Assembly: GCA_019313245.1 (NCBI GenBank)
Contig: JAFDBP010000112.1
Span: 1 to 35,804, forward strand
Source: Deltaproteobacteria bacterium
GTDB lineage: Bacteria > Myxococcota_A > UBA9160 > SMWR01
Direction: 5' to 3'
Length of the DNA stretch: 35,804 nucleotides
Below are positions 16,818-25,499 of the stretch, in pieces. The position numbers and the translations under genes were made by a program. Each line of letters starts with the position of its first letter. Position 1 is the first letter of the stretch. The notes under the pieces are model-generated. The model made no database searches. It was given only the letters and a program-made list of their open reading frames with translations, and was not told the DNA's origin.

Positions 16818-18500
16818 ATGCGATTGACAAATTCCCAGATCGTCATGACGTCGTTGACGGCACTTCTCGTGGCTTCGCAAGCCGCGATGGCCGCAGATAT
16901 CAAACACGACGCAGAGTTCTACGTGCTGAAACAGCAGCACGCCGAGCAGTGGGCCAAAGAGGACAAGGCGCTCGACGCGGAGCTGGCCGCCTTTCGCGAG
17001 AAGAACGCTGGGAAGCCCCCGAACATCTTCTACATCCTGATCGACGACATCGGTTTCGGCGATCTGGGCAGCGAGACCTTGAATTCGATCCGCGGTTACA
17101 AGACACCCTCCATCAACCAGTTCGCCCGCGACGGGATGCGCCTGTCGCGCATGTACACGGAGCCCTCCTGTACGCCTACCCGGGTGGCTTTCATGACGGG
17201 TCGCCAACCCTACCGCAACGGCATGGGGAACACCGCCGTGGATATCTCCGGCTTTGGCCTGGCCGACGAGGAGGTCACCCTGGCCGAGATACTCTCCGAA
17301 GCCGGTTACAACGCGGTGCACATCGGCAAGTGGCACATGGGCGACATCAAGGAGGCTTGGCCCAACTTCCAGGGCTTCGACTACGCGGCGTTCCCCATCC
17401 ACCAGCAGGGCCAGCTGACGATCTTCCATGACGATGCCGCCGACGAGGAAGTGAGCGTCGGGATTGGCGACAACAACTATGACGACCGCTACACGATCGA
17501 CGGCTGGTTGCGCACCGATGCATCGAGCATGGTGACCGGGGTCGAAGGTTATCGCGGCAAGCCGGTTCGAGAAGTGGACATGAAGCCGGGGGAGCGCTGG
17601 ACCGAGGCGAAGTACGAGGCGATGAACCAGCGCTACCAGGATCAGGTCATGGAGCAACTCCAGAGCCTGGCCAAACAGGACAAGCCCTTCTTCCTGCAAT
17701 ACTGGCCGCTCTACCCCCTCACTGGCCCGCGCACTGCCTACGAGGAGTACACCACCCCCAACGGCGGTAACTACGTGGAGAAGATGAAACTGGTCGATCA
17801 GTGGATCGGAGAATTGATGACCGAGATGGACAAGCTCGGTGTCGCGGAAAATACGCTGGTCATCATCATGGGGGACAATGGTCACTTCACCAAGTACTCA
17901 CCGCAATCCGGCTACACCCCAATGATCTTCCGAGGCGGCAAGGGATCGACGACCGAGGGTGGGGTGCGCGTCGACGCCTTCGTGCGTTGGCCGGGTATGA
18001 TCGAGGCGGATTCGGTGGCGGGTGACATCGTTCACGTAACCGACCTGTTCACCACCATCGCGCGCCTGGCCGGCGCCACCGACGAGATCCCGACCAATCG
18101 AATCATCGACGGGATCGATCAGACCGCGCTGATGCTCAGAGGCGACACTCATGGGCGTCGTGACTACGTGTTCATCTACAACATCAACAAGCTCGAAGCG
18201 GTAGTGAAGGAGCAGTACAAACTCGCGATTCCGGGTGGCAACATAGAGAACGCCATCCTGGCCGACTTCTACGATCTGTTTCGCGACCCTCAGGAGCGGT
18301 ATCCGGTGTCCACCGAAATCGGCGCCTGGGGTGGCGCCAAGTTCGTGCGCATGGTCATGCGCCACATGAAGCGCAAGGCAAAGTACCCCGATGCGGGGCC
18401 CGCGACCGGCATGCCCTACGCGGGCATCGAGAACCTGCGGCCGGAATCGCAAGCGGCCGTGCAGGAGTTCCTGTTCATGATGAAGACGCCGGAGATGTAG
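16818..18500 (+). CDS. Exported formylglycine-dependent sulfatase (arylsulfatase family)
   Basis: A 560-residue hydrolase of the alkaline phosphatase/sulfatase superfamily. GAGGAG precedes the ATG, and residues about 1-25 form a signal peptide (ALLVASQAAMA). Metal ligands sit in ILIDDIGFGD (Asp76, Asp77) and in MGDNGH. The sulfatase signature CTPTR starts at Cys118, the residue converted to formylglycine, followed by GRQPYRNGM and HIGKWHMGD. It would cleave sulfate esters in the periplasm. A spacer of about 40 charged residues separates the signal peptide from the catalytic domain. The formylglycine-generating enzyme is not in this window, so maturation depends on a gene elsewhere. The substrate is unknown. 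Confidence 0.92.
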   Translation: MRLTNSQIVMTSLTALLVASQAAMAADIKHDAEFYVLKQQHAEQWAKEDKALDAELAAFREKNAGKPPNIFYILIDDIGFGDLGSETLNSIRGYKTPSINQFARDGMRLSRMYTEPSCTPTRVAFMTGRQPYRNGMGNTAVDISGFGLADEEVTLAEILSEAGYNAVHIGKWHMGDIKEAWPNFQGFDYAAFPIHQQGQLTIFHDDAADEEVSVGIGDNNYDDRYTIDGWLRTDASSMVTGVEGYRGKPVREVDMKPGERWTEAKYEAMNQRYQDQVMEQLQSLAKQDKPFFLQYWPLYPLTGPRTAYEEYTTPNGGNYVEKMKLVDQWIGELMTEMDKLGVAENTLVIIMGDNGHFTKYSPQSGYTPMIFRGGKGSTTEGGVRVDAFVRWPGMIEADSVAGDIVHVTDLFTTIARLAGATDEIPTNRIIDGIDQTALMLRGDTHGRRDYVFIYNINKLEAVVKEQYKLAIPGGNIENAILADFYDLFRDPQERYPVSTEIGAWGGAKFVRMVMRHMKRKAKYPDAGPATGMPYAGIENLRPESQAAVQEFLFMMKTPEM

Positions 18501-18582
18501 TTCCGCGGCTTTGCGCCCCGCTGGATACTTGCCGGAGACGAGTCACCCCGGATAGCCTCCTGGCGAGCGCAACCCTTTGCGC

Positions 18583-18672
18583 GGAGAGGTGGCCGAGCGG
18601 TTGAAGGCAGCGGTCTTGAAAACCGCCAGGGGTGCAAGCCCCTCGAGGGTTCGAATCCCTCCCTCTCCGCCA
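18583..18672 (+). tRNA. tRNA-Ser(UGA)
   Basis: A full class II cloverleaf of 90 nt with an encoded CCA. The acceptor stem is GGAGAGG with CCTCTCC and a G discriminator. The anticodon arm is GCGGT-CTTGAAA-ACCGC (anticodon TGA). It has a long variable arm and the T-loop TTCGAAT. First of three serine tRNAs. Confidence 0.97.
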
Positions 18673-18849
18673 CGCTCGAGCCCGCGCGGCGAGCCTTCGC
18701 ATCGCTCTCGCGGGGGTGGCGGCCGCTCGGCCGGCCGGGCTCCGGCGACGTGGAAGCGGCCCGCGATCGGCCGGCGCCTCACAGCGGGCGATCCCGCGCG
18801 CGGGTTCCTCCCGCGACTGCGAAAATCTCGGTATGATGCTGCCTGTGCG

Positions 18850-18942
18850 GGAGAGGTGGCCGAGAGGCTGAAGGCACAGGTTTGCTAAACCTGCATACGG
18901 TTTATACCCGTATCGAGGGTTCGAATCCCTCCCTCTCCGCCA
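18850..18942 (+). tRNA. tRNA-Ser(GCU)
   Basis: A 93-nt class II tRNA with an encoded CCA and the same acceptor stem as the first. The anticodon arm is CAGGT-TTGCTAA-ACCTG (anticodon GCT), with a long variable arm built on ATACGG and CCGTAT. It is separated from the first tRNA by 177 bp. Confidence 0.97.
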
Positions 18943-19047
18943 ATTCGACCGCTTGGCGTCGATCCGCTTCGCGTGCTAAGCGCGTTTCTCACTCGACGCG
19001 CAGCGGCGAAAAGCGCGGGCTCCTTCGGCGAGCGCGAAGATTGATCC

Positions 19048-19135
19048 GGAGAGATGGCCGAGCGGCTTAAGGCGCACGCTTGGAAAGCGTGTGTACCGAA
19101 AGGTACCGAGGGTTCGAATCCCTCTCTCTCCGCCA
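19048..19135 (+). tRNA. tRNA-Ser(GGA)
   Basis: An 88-nt class II tRNA with an encoded CCA. The acceptor stem is GGAGAGA with TCTCTCC. The anticodon arm is CACGC-TTGGAAA-GCGTG (anticodon GGA), with a variable arm GTACCGAAAGGTAC. Its 3' flank is the source-like copy of the repeat listed at 19131-19310. Confidence 0.97.
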
Positions 19136-19310
19136 TTCGTCTCGGGTTGCCGAGATTCGCCCCCGATGCCTAGCGGCAGGCCGAGAAATTCACGCGCTTT
19201 CGCAGGGTCTTGGCAGCGGGCACTCACTGAATCTGGACCGGAGAGAGTCAATTTTGGGCCGATAGGGCGCCGCGGCGCGCGCTTATCTCTGTTGGCACCT
19301 GCAACGGTCC
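19131..19310 (+). repeat. tRNA-Ser 3'-flank repeat, copy A
   Basis: It starts within the CCGCCA end of tRNA-Ser(GGA) and runs to ACGGTCC at 19310. Copy B (21996-22178) aligns along its whole length. The best block is 19182-19217 against copy B (32 of 36 bases by eye). Its terminator stem is decayed compared with copy B. Inside it, CCGGAGAG (about 19238-19245) followed by GGCCGA resembles a worn tRNA-Ser 5' end. Confidence 0.65.
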
Positions 19311-19803
19311 GGTTTCTTCCTGATTCGGTTCGCAGATCCTCGATCACGATCCGGATCCTCATCTCGGTGGTGAGCTTGCGGCGGGTCGTCAGCGTGACCA
19401 GAGCCTAGAGAGTGCGACCCACAACGCGAGATCGAACGGCGAGAGCCGCGAACGTGGTCGGACTCGGGCATAGATCGAGAGCTGCTGGCGCAGCGCCAGT
19501 CCGACGATTGCTTGGGCTCCGCGATTTCGGGGCAGGGCAAGCGCGCTGTAGAGAAGAGCGATTGAGAAGCTGGCCAGCGCTTGCATCGGAAGGCAATTCT
19601 GATTGACGAGCAAACTGCGGGCGAGTCTGAAAATCGGACTCGATCGAAGATATCATTCGCGGATGAAGAAAGTCTGCAGTGCGGAAAATCGCGATGGAAT
19701 CAAGCTTGGCGAATTTTGAGAACGCACAACTAAAAACGTGAGCGATTTCAATGCCGACGAATATTGAGAACGCACAGACCTCGGCGGAAAGCGATGAAGG
19801 ACG
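19311..19803. other. Gene-poor region upstream of the FlgO/TPR gene, with an 18-bp direct repeat
   Basis: No convincing gene. Two copies of GAATNTTGAGAACGCACA lie at 19711-19728 and 19759-19776 (one mismatch, 48 bp apart), just before the gene at 19804. They could be regulator-binding sites. The stretch is more AT-rich than the rest of the window. Confidence 0.5.
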
Positions 19804-21645
19804 ATGAAGCATAAGATGTCATTTGTCGCCGAACTCAAGCGTCGCAACGTCTTCCGCGTTGGGGCGGCCTACGGGATCGTGGGCTGGCTGCTGGTGGAAA
19901 TGGCGTCGGTGGTTCTGCCGACCTTCGGCGCTCCCGAATGGGTGATGAAGGCTTTCACCCTCTTGGTGATCCTCGGATTTCCACTCGCGTTAGTCCTCGC
20001 TTGGGCATTCGAGCTGACACCCGAGGGGATCAAGCGCGACGAGGGCGTCGAACCGGCTCAGCCGATGCCGCGGCAGACAGGTCGCAAGCTCGATTTTGCG
20101 ATAACCGGATTGCTGGTCGCTGCTGTCGCCTATTTTGCGGTGGATAAATTCGTATTGAGAGCCGACCCGGATCCCGTCGCACCGGCGTCCGACCCGGTCC
20201 CAGTGGAAGACGCAGTCGTACGGGGAAAATCCATCGCTGTATTGCCCTTCGCCAACTTGAGCGATGACGAGAGCAACGAATACTTCAGCCAGGGAATTTC
20301 TGAAGAGTTGCTCAACGTGCTCACGCGGGTCACTTCGTTGAGAGTCGCATCGCGCACCTCGTCGTTTTCGTTCAAGGGAACGAACACGGCCATCCCCGAA
20401 ATTGCGGCGAAGCTCAACGTAAACCACGTTCTGGAAGGCAGTGTGCGAAAAGCGGGTAATCAGGTCCGGATTACCGCGCAGCTGATCGACGTGGAATCCG
20501 ACTCCCACCTGTGGTCGGACACGTACGACCGCAAACTCGACGACATCTTCGCCATTCAAAAGGAAATTGCAACCAATATCGTCGAGGCATTGACGCAGAA
20601 ACTGAATGCGGATGAGGCGGTCGCCGCTTCCATGTTGCCGCCTACGACGAATGTGGCCGCGTACGAACTCTACTTGAAGGGGCGCTACCTGCTTTCCCTG
20701 CGTGGTAGTGGGAATCTGACCGAAGCCGCGCGTCTCTTTGAACAAGCGCTGGAGATCGACAATTCGCTCGCAGATGCATACGGCGCTCTTGGCAAAACCT
20801 ATGCGTTGTTGCCGGCGTATCTGCGTGCTTTCGACTCGCGACCATTCACCGCAAAATCAGAGGCTGCGATCGACATGGCGTTGAAGCTCAATCCAAATCA
20901 AACGGAGGCGCTGAGCGCGAGAGGATACAACGCAACGCTCTACCGTTGGGAGTGGGATGAGGCGCGGATTGTTTTCAACCACGCGCTTCGCGTCAGCCCA
21001 AACGACGCCGTCGTTAACAATTTTTACGGCGACTACCTTTCAGTCGTCGGCGATTTCGGAAACGCCGAAAAATTCGAACGCCGTGCGATGGAGCTGGACA
21101 TGATGTCCGACGTTCACGTCAGGGACATGGCTGTTCTCATGACGTCAACGGGCCGTTTTGAAGAAGCGCAGGCGTATGCGCGACGCGCGCTGGAACTCCA
21201 TGTTTCAGTCCATAGCTATGATGTGCTGTCATCGAGCCAGCTCTACGCAATGGATTTTGACGCAGCGCGCCGGACGATTCTGCTGGCGGAGGCGCTACCC
21301 GATGTCGATTCCTCATGGCCTGCCTACATGTGGATCCGGTACTACGGCGCCCAACAGGATTGGGATCGGGCGCGCCCATACTACATAGCGCTCAAGGAAG
21401 CCGTCCTGGCCAACGAGGCGTCTGCCGCGGAGATCGCAGAATTTGCGCTGGGCATCGACGGCGTCGAAACGGCACTGGAGTTTCTGGAACTCGCCTATGT
21501 ACGGCGCGACCCCTGGCTAGTGCAAGCTAATCGGTATGCACTCGAAGATCTATCGGCGGATCCGCGCTGGGTGGCCTTCTGGGAAAAACCAGGCCTCCAA
21601 GAACTCATCGAACTGCGTCGGAATCATCGTGCGCAACTGAAATGA
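19804..21645 (+). CDS. Membrane protein with FlgO-like and TPR domains
   Basis: A 613-residue protein. The N-terminus, MSFVAELKRRNVFRVGAAYG, and the following two membrane segments (about 18-45 and 48-72, ending AWAFELTPEGIKR) are typical of a large proteobacterial family. A third membrane segment lies at about 97-117. Residues about 142-265 form a FlgO-like domain (SIAVLPFANLSDDESNEYFS, EGSVRKAGNQVRITAQLID), and residues about 285-600 are tetratricopeptide repeats. In related proteins this C-terminus is joined to adenylate cyclase or winged-helix domains; none is present here. The role is probably protein-protein contact in the periplasm. ATG 19804 or ATG 19816 are possible starts. Confidence 0.85.
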   Translation: MKHKMSFVAELKRRNVFRVGAAYGIVGWLLVEMASVVLPTFGAPEWVMKAFTLLVILGFPLALVLAWAFELTPEGIKRDEGVEPAQPMPRQTGRKLDFAITGLLVAAVAYFAVDKFVLRADPDPVAPASDPVPVEDAVVRGKSIAVLPFANLSDDESNEYFSQGISEELLNVLTRVTSLRVASRTSSFSFKGTNTAIPEIAAKLNVNHVLEGSVRKAGNQVRITAQLIDVESDSHLWSDTYDRKLDDIFAIQKEIATNIVEALTQKLNADEAVAASMLPPTTNVAAYELYLKGRYLLSLRGSGNLTEAARLFEQALEIDNSLADAYGALGKTYALLPAYLRAFDSRPFTAKSEAAIDMALKLNPNQTEALSARGYNATLYRWEWDEARIVFNHALRVSPNDAVVNNFYGDYLSVVGDFGNAEKFERRAMELDMMSDVHVRDMAVLMTSTGRFEEAQAYARRALELHVSVHSYDVLSSSQLYAMDFDAARRTILLAEALPDVDSSWPAYMWIRYYGAQQDWDRARPYYIALKEAVLANEASAAEIAEFALGIDGVETALEFLELAYVRRDPWLVQANRYALEDLSADPRWVAFWEKPGLQELIELRRNHRAQLK

Positions 21646-21995
21646 CACGCGCGCCTTGCCGGGCTCGCCGCTCCGCCAAAGCGGCGTTACCATCGCGCAA
21701 GGCGTCGATCGTTCACCGTTCTGCCAGTTCGACGATGCGCATGCGACCCGAACCGACGCTGCCCGTCGAGCGAAACGCGAGCCGGAAACCCTGTCTGTTC
21801 GGGGCTGCGAACTTCCTGCTCGTCGTGGAAATTTCACTGTTCTCGGCTGCAGGGAATTCGCGTCAAAGAGCCCGAAATCGAGCGGCAAATACGAGTCCCG
21901 CTGCCCCCGACTCTCTCGAATTCCGCCGAATTCCCTGTAGCTTCCCTGCAATCGGGCATTCGGGTGCAGAGAGGCGTTCGCCCTAGACTGCCCCC

Positions 21996-22178
21996 ACCGC
22001 CATTTAGTCACGGGTTGCAGAGATATCGCCCTCCCTCTCGGCCTCAACCCGAGAATTTCCCGCGCTTTCGCGGGGTTTTGGCAGAGGGGCCTCAGTGCAA
22101 CCGGGTAGGAGACAGCGCGTTTCAGGCCATTGCGGCTCGGCGGCTGGCGTTTCTCTCAGTTGGCAAGTGCCACGGTCC
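21996..22178 (+). repeat. tRNA-Ser 3'-flank repeat, copy B
   Basis: It begins CCGCCATTTAGTC, matching the end of tRNA-Ser(GGA) and its flank, and ends at ACGGTCC like copy A (183 bp against 180 bp). No tRNA body precedes it. The 40 bp before it instead resemble the bases before copy C. Confidence 0.65.
22059..22079 (+). terminator. Intrinsic terminator inside repeat copy B
   Basis: A 6-bp GC stem CCCGCG-CTTT-CGCGGG (22059-22074) followed by GTTTT. The same element is mutated in copies A and C. It is probably the original terminator of a serine tRNA transcript. Confidence 0.6.
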
Positions 22179-22189
22179 AGCTTCGCCCC

Positions 22190-22696
22190 TTAATCGTCGA
22201 CCGAGCCCGCGGAATCGGGCGCGGCCCGCGTCGATTCGTGGTTGTGGAGTATGAACCATTGCCCGTTCTCGCGTATCCATACCTGAGTCATCAGCGCCAG
22301 CATCTCGGGTTGTCTCTCACCCGTCGCATAGGTTTCGGTAAAGCGATTCTCCCAGCTCGCGACCGCGGCATTTCTCGCGAGCACATCGATGCGGAGATTC
22401 TGAAACGCGCCGATCTCCGTCTTCGCGAGATACTGATAATCGGGTTCCGACCATGTATCGGGCTGCGCGCCCGATGCGCGTTCTCCGTTGTAGGTATCTA
22501 TGCTCGTGTCCGCGTAATGCGCTGAGACCGCCTTCGCATCGAGATTCAGCCACGCCGTTTTGAGAGATTCGAGCCTTTTCTTCAACTCCGCCTCGACAGC
22601 GAGTCGATCTTGATTCGTGATCGCCACTTCGGTTGAGTCGCAACCGTTCACCCAGATTAGAATCGCGACGACTAACAGAGATCGTTTGACACGCAC
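22190..22696 (-). CDS. NTF2/SnoaL-like (DUF4440-type) lipoprotein
   Basis: A 168-residue protein. The GTG at 22696 is chosen because it gives a proper lipoprotein signal (VRVKRSLLVVAILIWVNGC, with Cys19 as the acylated residue) and has AGGAGG upstream. The mature domain reads LKKRLESLKTAWLNLDAKAV, HYADTSIDTYNG, NAAVASWENRFTETYATG and TQVWIRENGQWFILHNHES. This is the cone-shaped NTF2-like fold found in ketosteroid isomerases and DUF4440 proteins. The function is not deducible. It lies between repeat copies B and C, on the strand opposite to the neighbouring FlgO/TPR gene, and appears to be a single-gene unit. Confidence 0.75.
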   Translation of the reverse strand: MRVKRSLLVVAILIWVNGCDSTEVAITNQDRLAVEAELKKRLESLKTAWLNLDAKAVSAHYADTSIDTYNGERASGAQPDTWSEPDYQYLAKTEIGAFQNLRIDVLARNAAVASWENRFTETYATGERQPEMLALMTQVWIRENGQWFILHNHESTRAAPDSAGSVDD

Positions 22697-23284
22697 CGTA
22701 TTTCCATCCTCCTCTACCGGTTCACAATTCCGGTCGCGGTCTCGAGGATCGCAAGCCGGGGTATACATTGGATTGGATCCTCGCGATAGAAAAAGATTCG
22801 GCGGCTCTGGTCTTCCGGGCAAGTTCCGATTGGGGGAATCTTTCTCACACGCTACCAGACAATCACGGATTTGAGCCGAGAGACAGGTCCGCCCTGGACC
22901 GCACACACCGCCATCTAGTCTCGGGTCGCGCAGACTTCCCGCACGCACCCGGGCGCTGCTTGAGAAATCCCCGCGATTCCGCCGATGCGTCTTCAGGGCG
23001 CTGTTCGAGGATTCACTTGCGCCCGCGGATTGGGTGCGCGGTCAGGCGCGCATCAATGCGCAGGTCAGAAAGCGGGCTCCCAGACGCAGCGCGCCGCGTC
23101 GTCCATCCAAAATGAGACGGTATTCTCACTCATCCTCGTACCCACAGTCGCTTCTCATGCTGTCGTGCGGTTGGGCGCCGGCTCCAACTCGCTACCCGTC
23201 GCGGCTCAATCCCTTCTTCCTGTGACGGACTCCGCGAGGTTCCGGCTCGGCTCCACGAGCAGACCAAAGGACTTTACCTCCGCA
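22697..23284. other. Non-coding region with an inverted repeat and tRNA-flank repeat copy C
   Basis: An 8-bp inverted repeat (CGAGGATC at 22743-22750, GATCCTCG at 22776-22783) lies about 50 bp upstream of the NTF2-like gene start. Repeat copy C lies at 22908-22995. From about 23000 to 23284 no gene or clear structure is visible. Confidence 0.5.
22908..22995 (+). repeat. tRNA-Ser 3'-flank repeat, copy C (partial, diverged)
   Basis: It starts CCGCCATCTAGTCTCGGGT and continues with GAGAAATCCCCGCG, corresponding to the terminator region of copies A and B, then loses similarity. The bases upstream of it (GAGAGACAGGTCCGCCCTGG) match those before copy B, so B and C share a boundary that A, with its intact tRNA, does not have. 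Confidence 0.5.
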
Positions 23285-23866
23285 TTATTCCTCTTCGTTT
23301 CCGAGAGCGTTCTCGTAGGCCTCTGTTCCTATGGCGACCAGCTCGCGGTAGTTCCCGAGCATCTTCCAGGTACCGGTGAAGCCCTTTGGAACCACCAGCG
23401 AATCGCCCGCGACGTACTCGTGCAGCTGACCGCCCGCGTCCGTCAGAATCAACTTGCCGCTCAGCACCAGCAAGTACTCATCGAAGGAAAACGATTCGGT
23501 GATGGCGAACGTGGCCGGATCATCTTCGTAGATCGACATGCGCAGCTCTTTGCCCTGATAGAGCATTGCCCCGCGCGGGTGGTGGCTTCCTTCGAGGACC
23601 GCCTCGGGAGCGATGAAGGGTTCTCCGGCCTGGAGATCTACACCGGCGAGTTTGTCGGGATTCATTCTTACCGGCGAGGGTGCGGTCTGGGTTCCGGCGT
23701 CTTTCGACGCATCTCCCTTCCCTTCTCCCGCCGCTACCGACTCAGCAACCAGCAGGGCCGCACACAGCGCGCGAGCCCAATGGATTTTCCGCGAGCGGAG
23801 CCGAGTTGTCGTTTCATTCTCGGCATATTCTCTTCTTGTAGTGCGGGCTTCAGATTGAACCAGCAA
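23285..23866 (-). CDS. Exported cupin-domain protein (Cupin_3/DUF861-like)
   Basis: A 193-residue protein with an N-terminal hydrophobic segment (about 30-46, ALCAALLVAESVAA) that looks like a signal peptide. The last 110 residues form one cupin barrel: AITESFSFDEYLLVLSGKL, then GDSLVVPKGFTGTWKMLGNY, close to the Cupin_3 family that includes ureidoglycine aminohydrolase. Only part of the usual cupin metal ligands is seen (Glu in the first motif; no H-x-H). The start is uncertain: the first in-frame start is a TTG at 23866, which leaves about 29 residues before the hydrophobic segment. A nearby ATG is in another frame, so an N-terminal frameshift is possible. Confidence 0.7.
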   Translation of the reverse strand: MLVQSEARTTRREYAENETTTRLRSRKIHWARALCAALLVAESVAAGEGKGDASKDAGTQTAPSPVRMNPDKLAGVDLQAGEPFIAPEAVLEGSHHPRGAMLYQGKELRMSIYEDDPATFAITESFSFDEYLLVLSGKLILTDAGGQLHEYVAGDSLVVPKGFTGTWKMLGNYRELVAIGTEAYENALGNEEE

Positions 23867-23944
23867 AGAAAATTAAGCTGTTATGTCGTCAGCACGTAAT
23901 GGGTCAAGTGAGCCGCACAGGGCAAGGGTGCACGCGGCACGGCG

Positions 23945-25453
23945 CTACTGCGCGTCCGCCCAGCGCATGTAGCGCTTGGCGAGCCCCCAACCCGCGGAGG
24001 TGAACGGCTCGCCGGGAATGCGCGGCGGCTTTCGGTTCAGCACGAAGTCGTACACCCGGTCGAGGGGCTCACCCGCAATCAGATCCCGCAGGAGGCGCCC
24101 GGCCAGAATCGCGACGGGCACGCCGTGACCCGTGTAGCCGCCCGCGAAGAGAATGTTCTCTTCGGCACCGATGGCACCGATCGTGGGCACCGTGTCGAGC
24201 GTCGTGCCCACGTGTCCCACCCACCGGTGCGTGATCGGCACGTCGCCAAGTGTCGGGAACAGGCGCCGGAAGGTGCGCTCCAACCGCCCGTAGTCGTGAT
24301 GCCCTTCGCCGTCTATGGCTGCACCGCCGTAGTAGTAGAAAGCATCACCGCCGCTCAGAACGATCCGGTTGTCGGCCGTGAGCCGGAACAGATCGAAGAA
24401 GTTCTTCGCGTCGAAGAAGGGCTGGCGCCCGTGCCAGGAGAGCGCCGCGATCTGGGTGTCCGTCAGGGGAGCCGTGGCGATGCTGAACGAGTGGATGGGC
24501 GCGATCCGATCGCGGAGGAAACCCAGGTGCGGCGTATAGGCATTCGTGGCCAGTACGAGCACGGGGGCACGCACCGCGCCGCGCGGCGTGCGCGCGCTGA
24601 CCGTCGTGCCCGGTGCAATGTCCACCACCGGACTGTCTTCGTGGACTTCCACACCGGCAGCGCGAACCAGGGCGAGCAATCCCGTGGCGAGTTTGGCGGG
24701 GTTGATCATCCCGCTGTTCGGAACCGCAATTGCCCCCCGATACCCCGCGACATCGACGCGCCGGCGCAGTTCCTTCTCGGACAGCCAGGTCGACTCGAGT
24801 TCGAGCGCCGCGTACATCTGGTGTATGCCTTCGAGCAGCGCTTCTTGGTTCGGAGTGGTCGCACCGATCAGGTTTGCCACAGGCTCCCATTCACAGTTGA
24901 CACCGCGCGTCTTCGACAGGTCTTCAATCATCTTGACGCCCGCCGACGTGGCCTCGTAGACCTTCCGCGCTTCGTCGATCCGCTCCGCCTCCACCAGGTC
25001 GTGGACGATCGCCTCCGCGCCGTTGATGAACGGCAGCACGAGGCCGTCGTTGCGGCCCGACGCTCCGTATCCGATGCGTGCCCCCTCGAGCAGAACGATT
25101 CGGCGTTTCGGGAAACTCTCCGCGAGGTGCAGTGCGGTGGACAAACCGGTATAGCCGCCGCCGACGATGATGACGTCGGCGGTGTGGTCGCCACGCAGCC
25201 ACGCGAGCGGTGGGGTGTCCTCGATGCCGGCTGACTCGATCCAAGGGCAGTGCGATCGCGGGCCGAAGAACGGGCCAGCCGGGGCGCGGTACCGCTTCTC
25301 CACTGCCTGCCCGCCGACGATTCCCGCGACGCCCCCGGCCGTCGCGGCGGCGGCAGCGGTCAGGAACCCACGCCGCGATACGCGGGGGACTCGGGGCGGC
25401 TTCTGTGTCCCGGGCGAGGGGCCGTTGTTGTTGTTCGCGCTGGGGGCGTTCAC
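23945..25453 (-). CDS. Tat-exported FAD-dependent amine/amino-acid oxidoreductase (DAO family)
   Basis: A 502-residue protein. The N-terminus has a twin-arginine signal (SRRGFLTAAAAATAGGVAG, residues 26-44). The FAD-binding motif is VIIVGGGYTGLSTALHLAE (about 94-112), with RIGYGASGRNDGLVLPFING as the second DAO block and FAGGYTGHGVPVAILAGRLL near the C-terminus. The overall pattern resembles gamma-glutamylputrescine oxidase (PuuB/OrdL), which is normally cytoplasmic; the Tat signal suggests a folded flavoprotein in the periplasm here. The substrate is unknown. The start is a GTG at 25453 with a weak ribosome site. It lies 46 bp downstream of the glutathione S-transferase gene on the same strand, so co-transcription is possible. 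Confidence 0.85.
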   Translation of the reverse strand: MNAPSANNNNGPSPGTQKPPRVPRVSRRGFLTAAAAATAGGVAGIVGGQAVEKRYRAPAGPFFGPRSHCPWIESAGIEDTPPLAWLRGDHTADVIIVGGGYTGLSTALHLAESFPKRRIVLLEGARIGYGASGRNDGLVLPFINGAEAIVHDLVEAERIDEARKVYEATSAGVKMIEDLSKTRGVNCEWEPVANLIGATTPNQEALLEGIHQMYAALELESTWLSEKELRRRVDVAGYRGAIAVPNSGMINPAKLATGLLALVRAAGVEVHEDSPVVDIAPGTTVSARTPRGAVRAPVLVLATNAYTPHLGFLRDRIAPIHSFSIATAPLTDTQIAALSWHGRQPFFDAKNFFDLFRLTADNRIVLSGGDAFYYYGGAAIDGEGHHDYGRLERTFRRLFPTLGDVPITHRWVGHVGTTLDTVPTIGAIGAEENILFAGGYTGHGVPVAILAGRLLRDLIAGEPLDRVYDFVLNRKPPRIPGEPFTSAGWGLAKRYMRWADAQ

Positions 25454-25499
25454 GCTGGCCCCATTTCAAAATCGATGTCGGGTCAGTATAGCGTCTTAC

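Larger units (their letters stand above)
21646..22189. other. Non-coding region with tRNA-flank repeat copy B
   Basis: From 21646 to about 21995 I see no gene or clear structure. The rest is repeat copy B. Confidence 0.5.

Noticed and set aside
16527-17885. A 452-codon minus-strand frame over the sulfatase
   Set aside because: Antisense shadow; the sulfatase has its signature and metal sites.
18673-18849. Possible CRISPR or tandem array in the tRNA spacers
   Set aside because: The similarity is only due to the tRNA arms themselves; there are no regularly spaced identical repeats anywhere in the window.
24125-25234. A 369-codon plus-strand frame over the FAD oxidoreductase
   Set aside because: Antisense shadow of a gene with a clear Tat signal and FAD motif.
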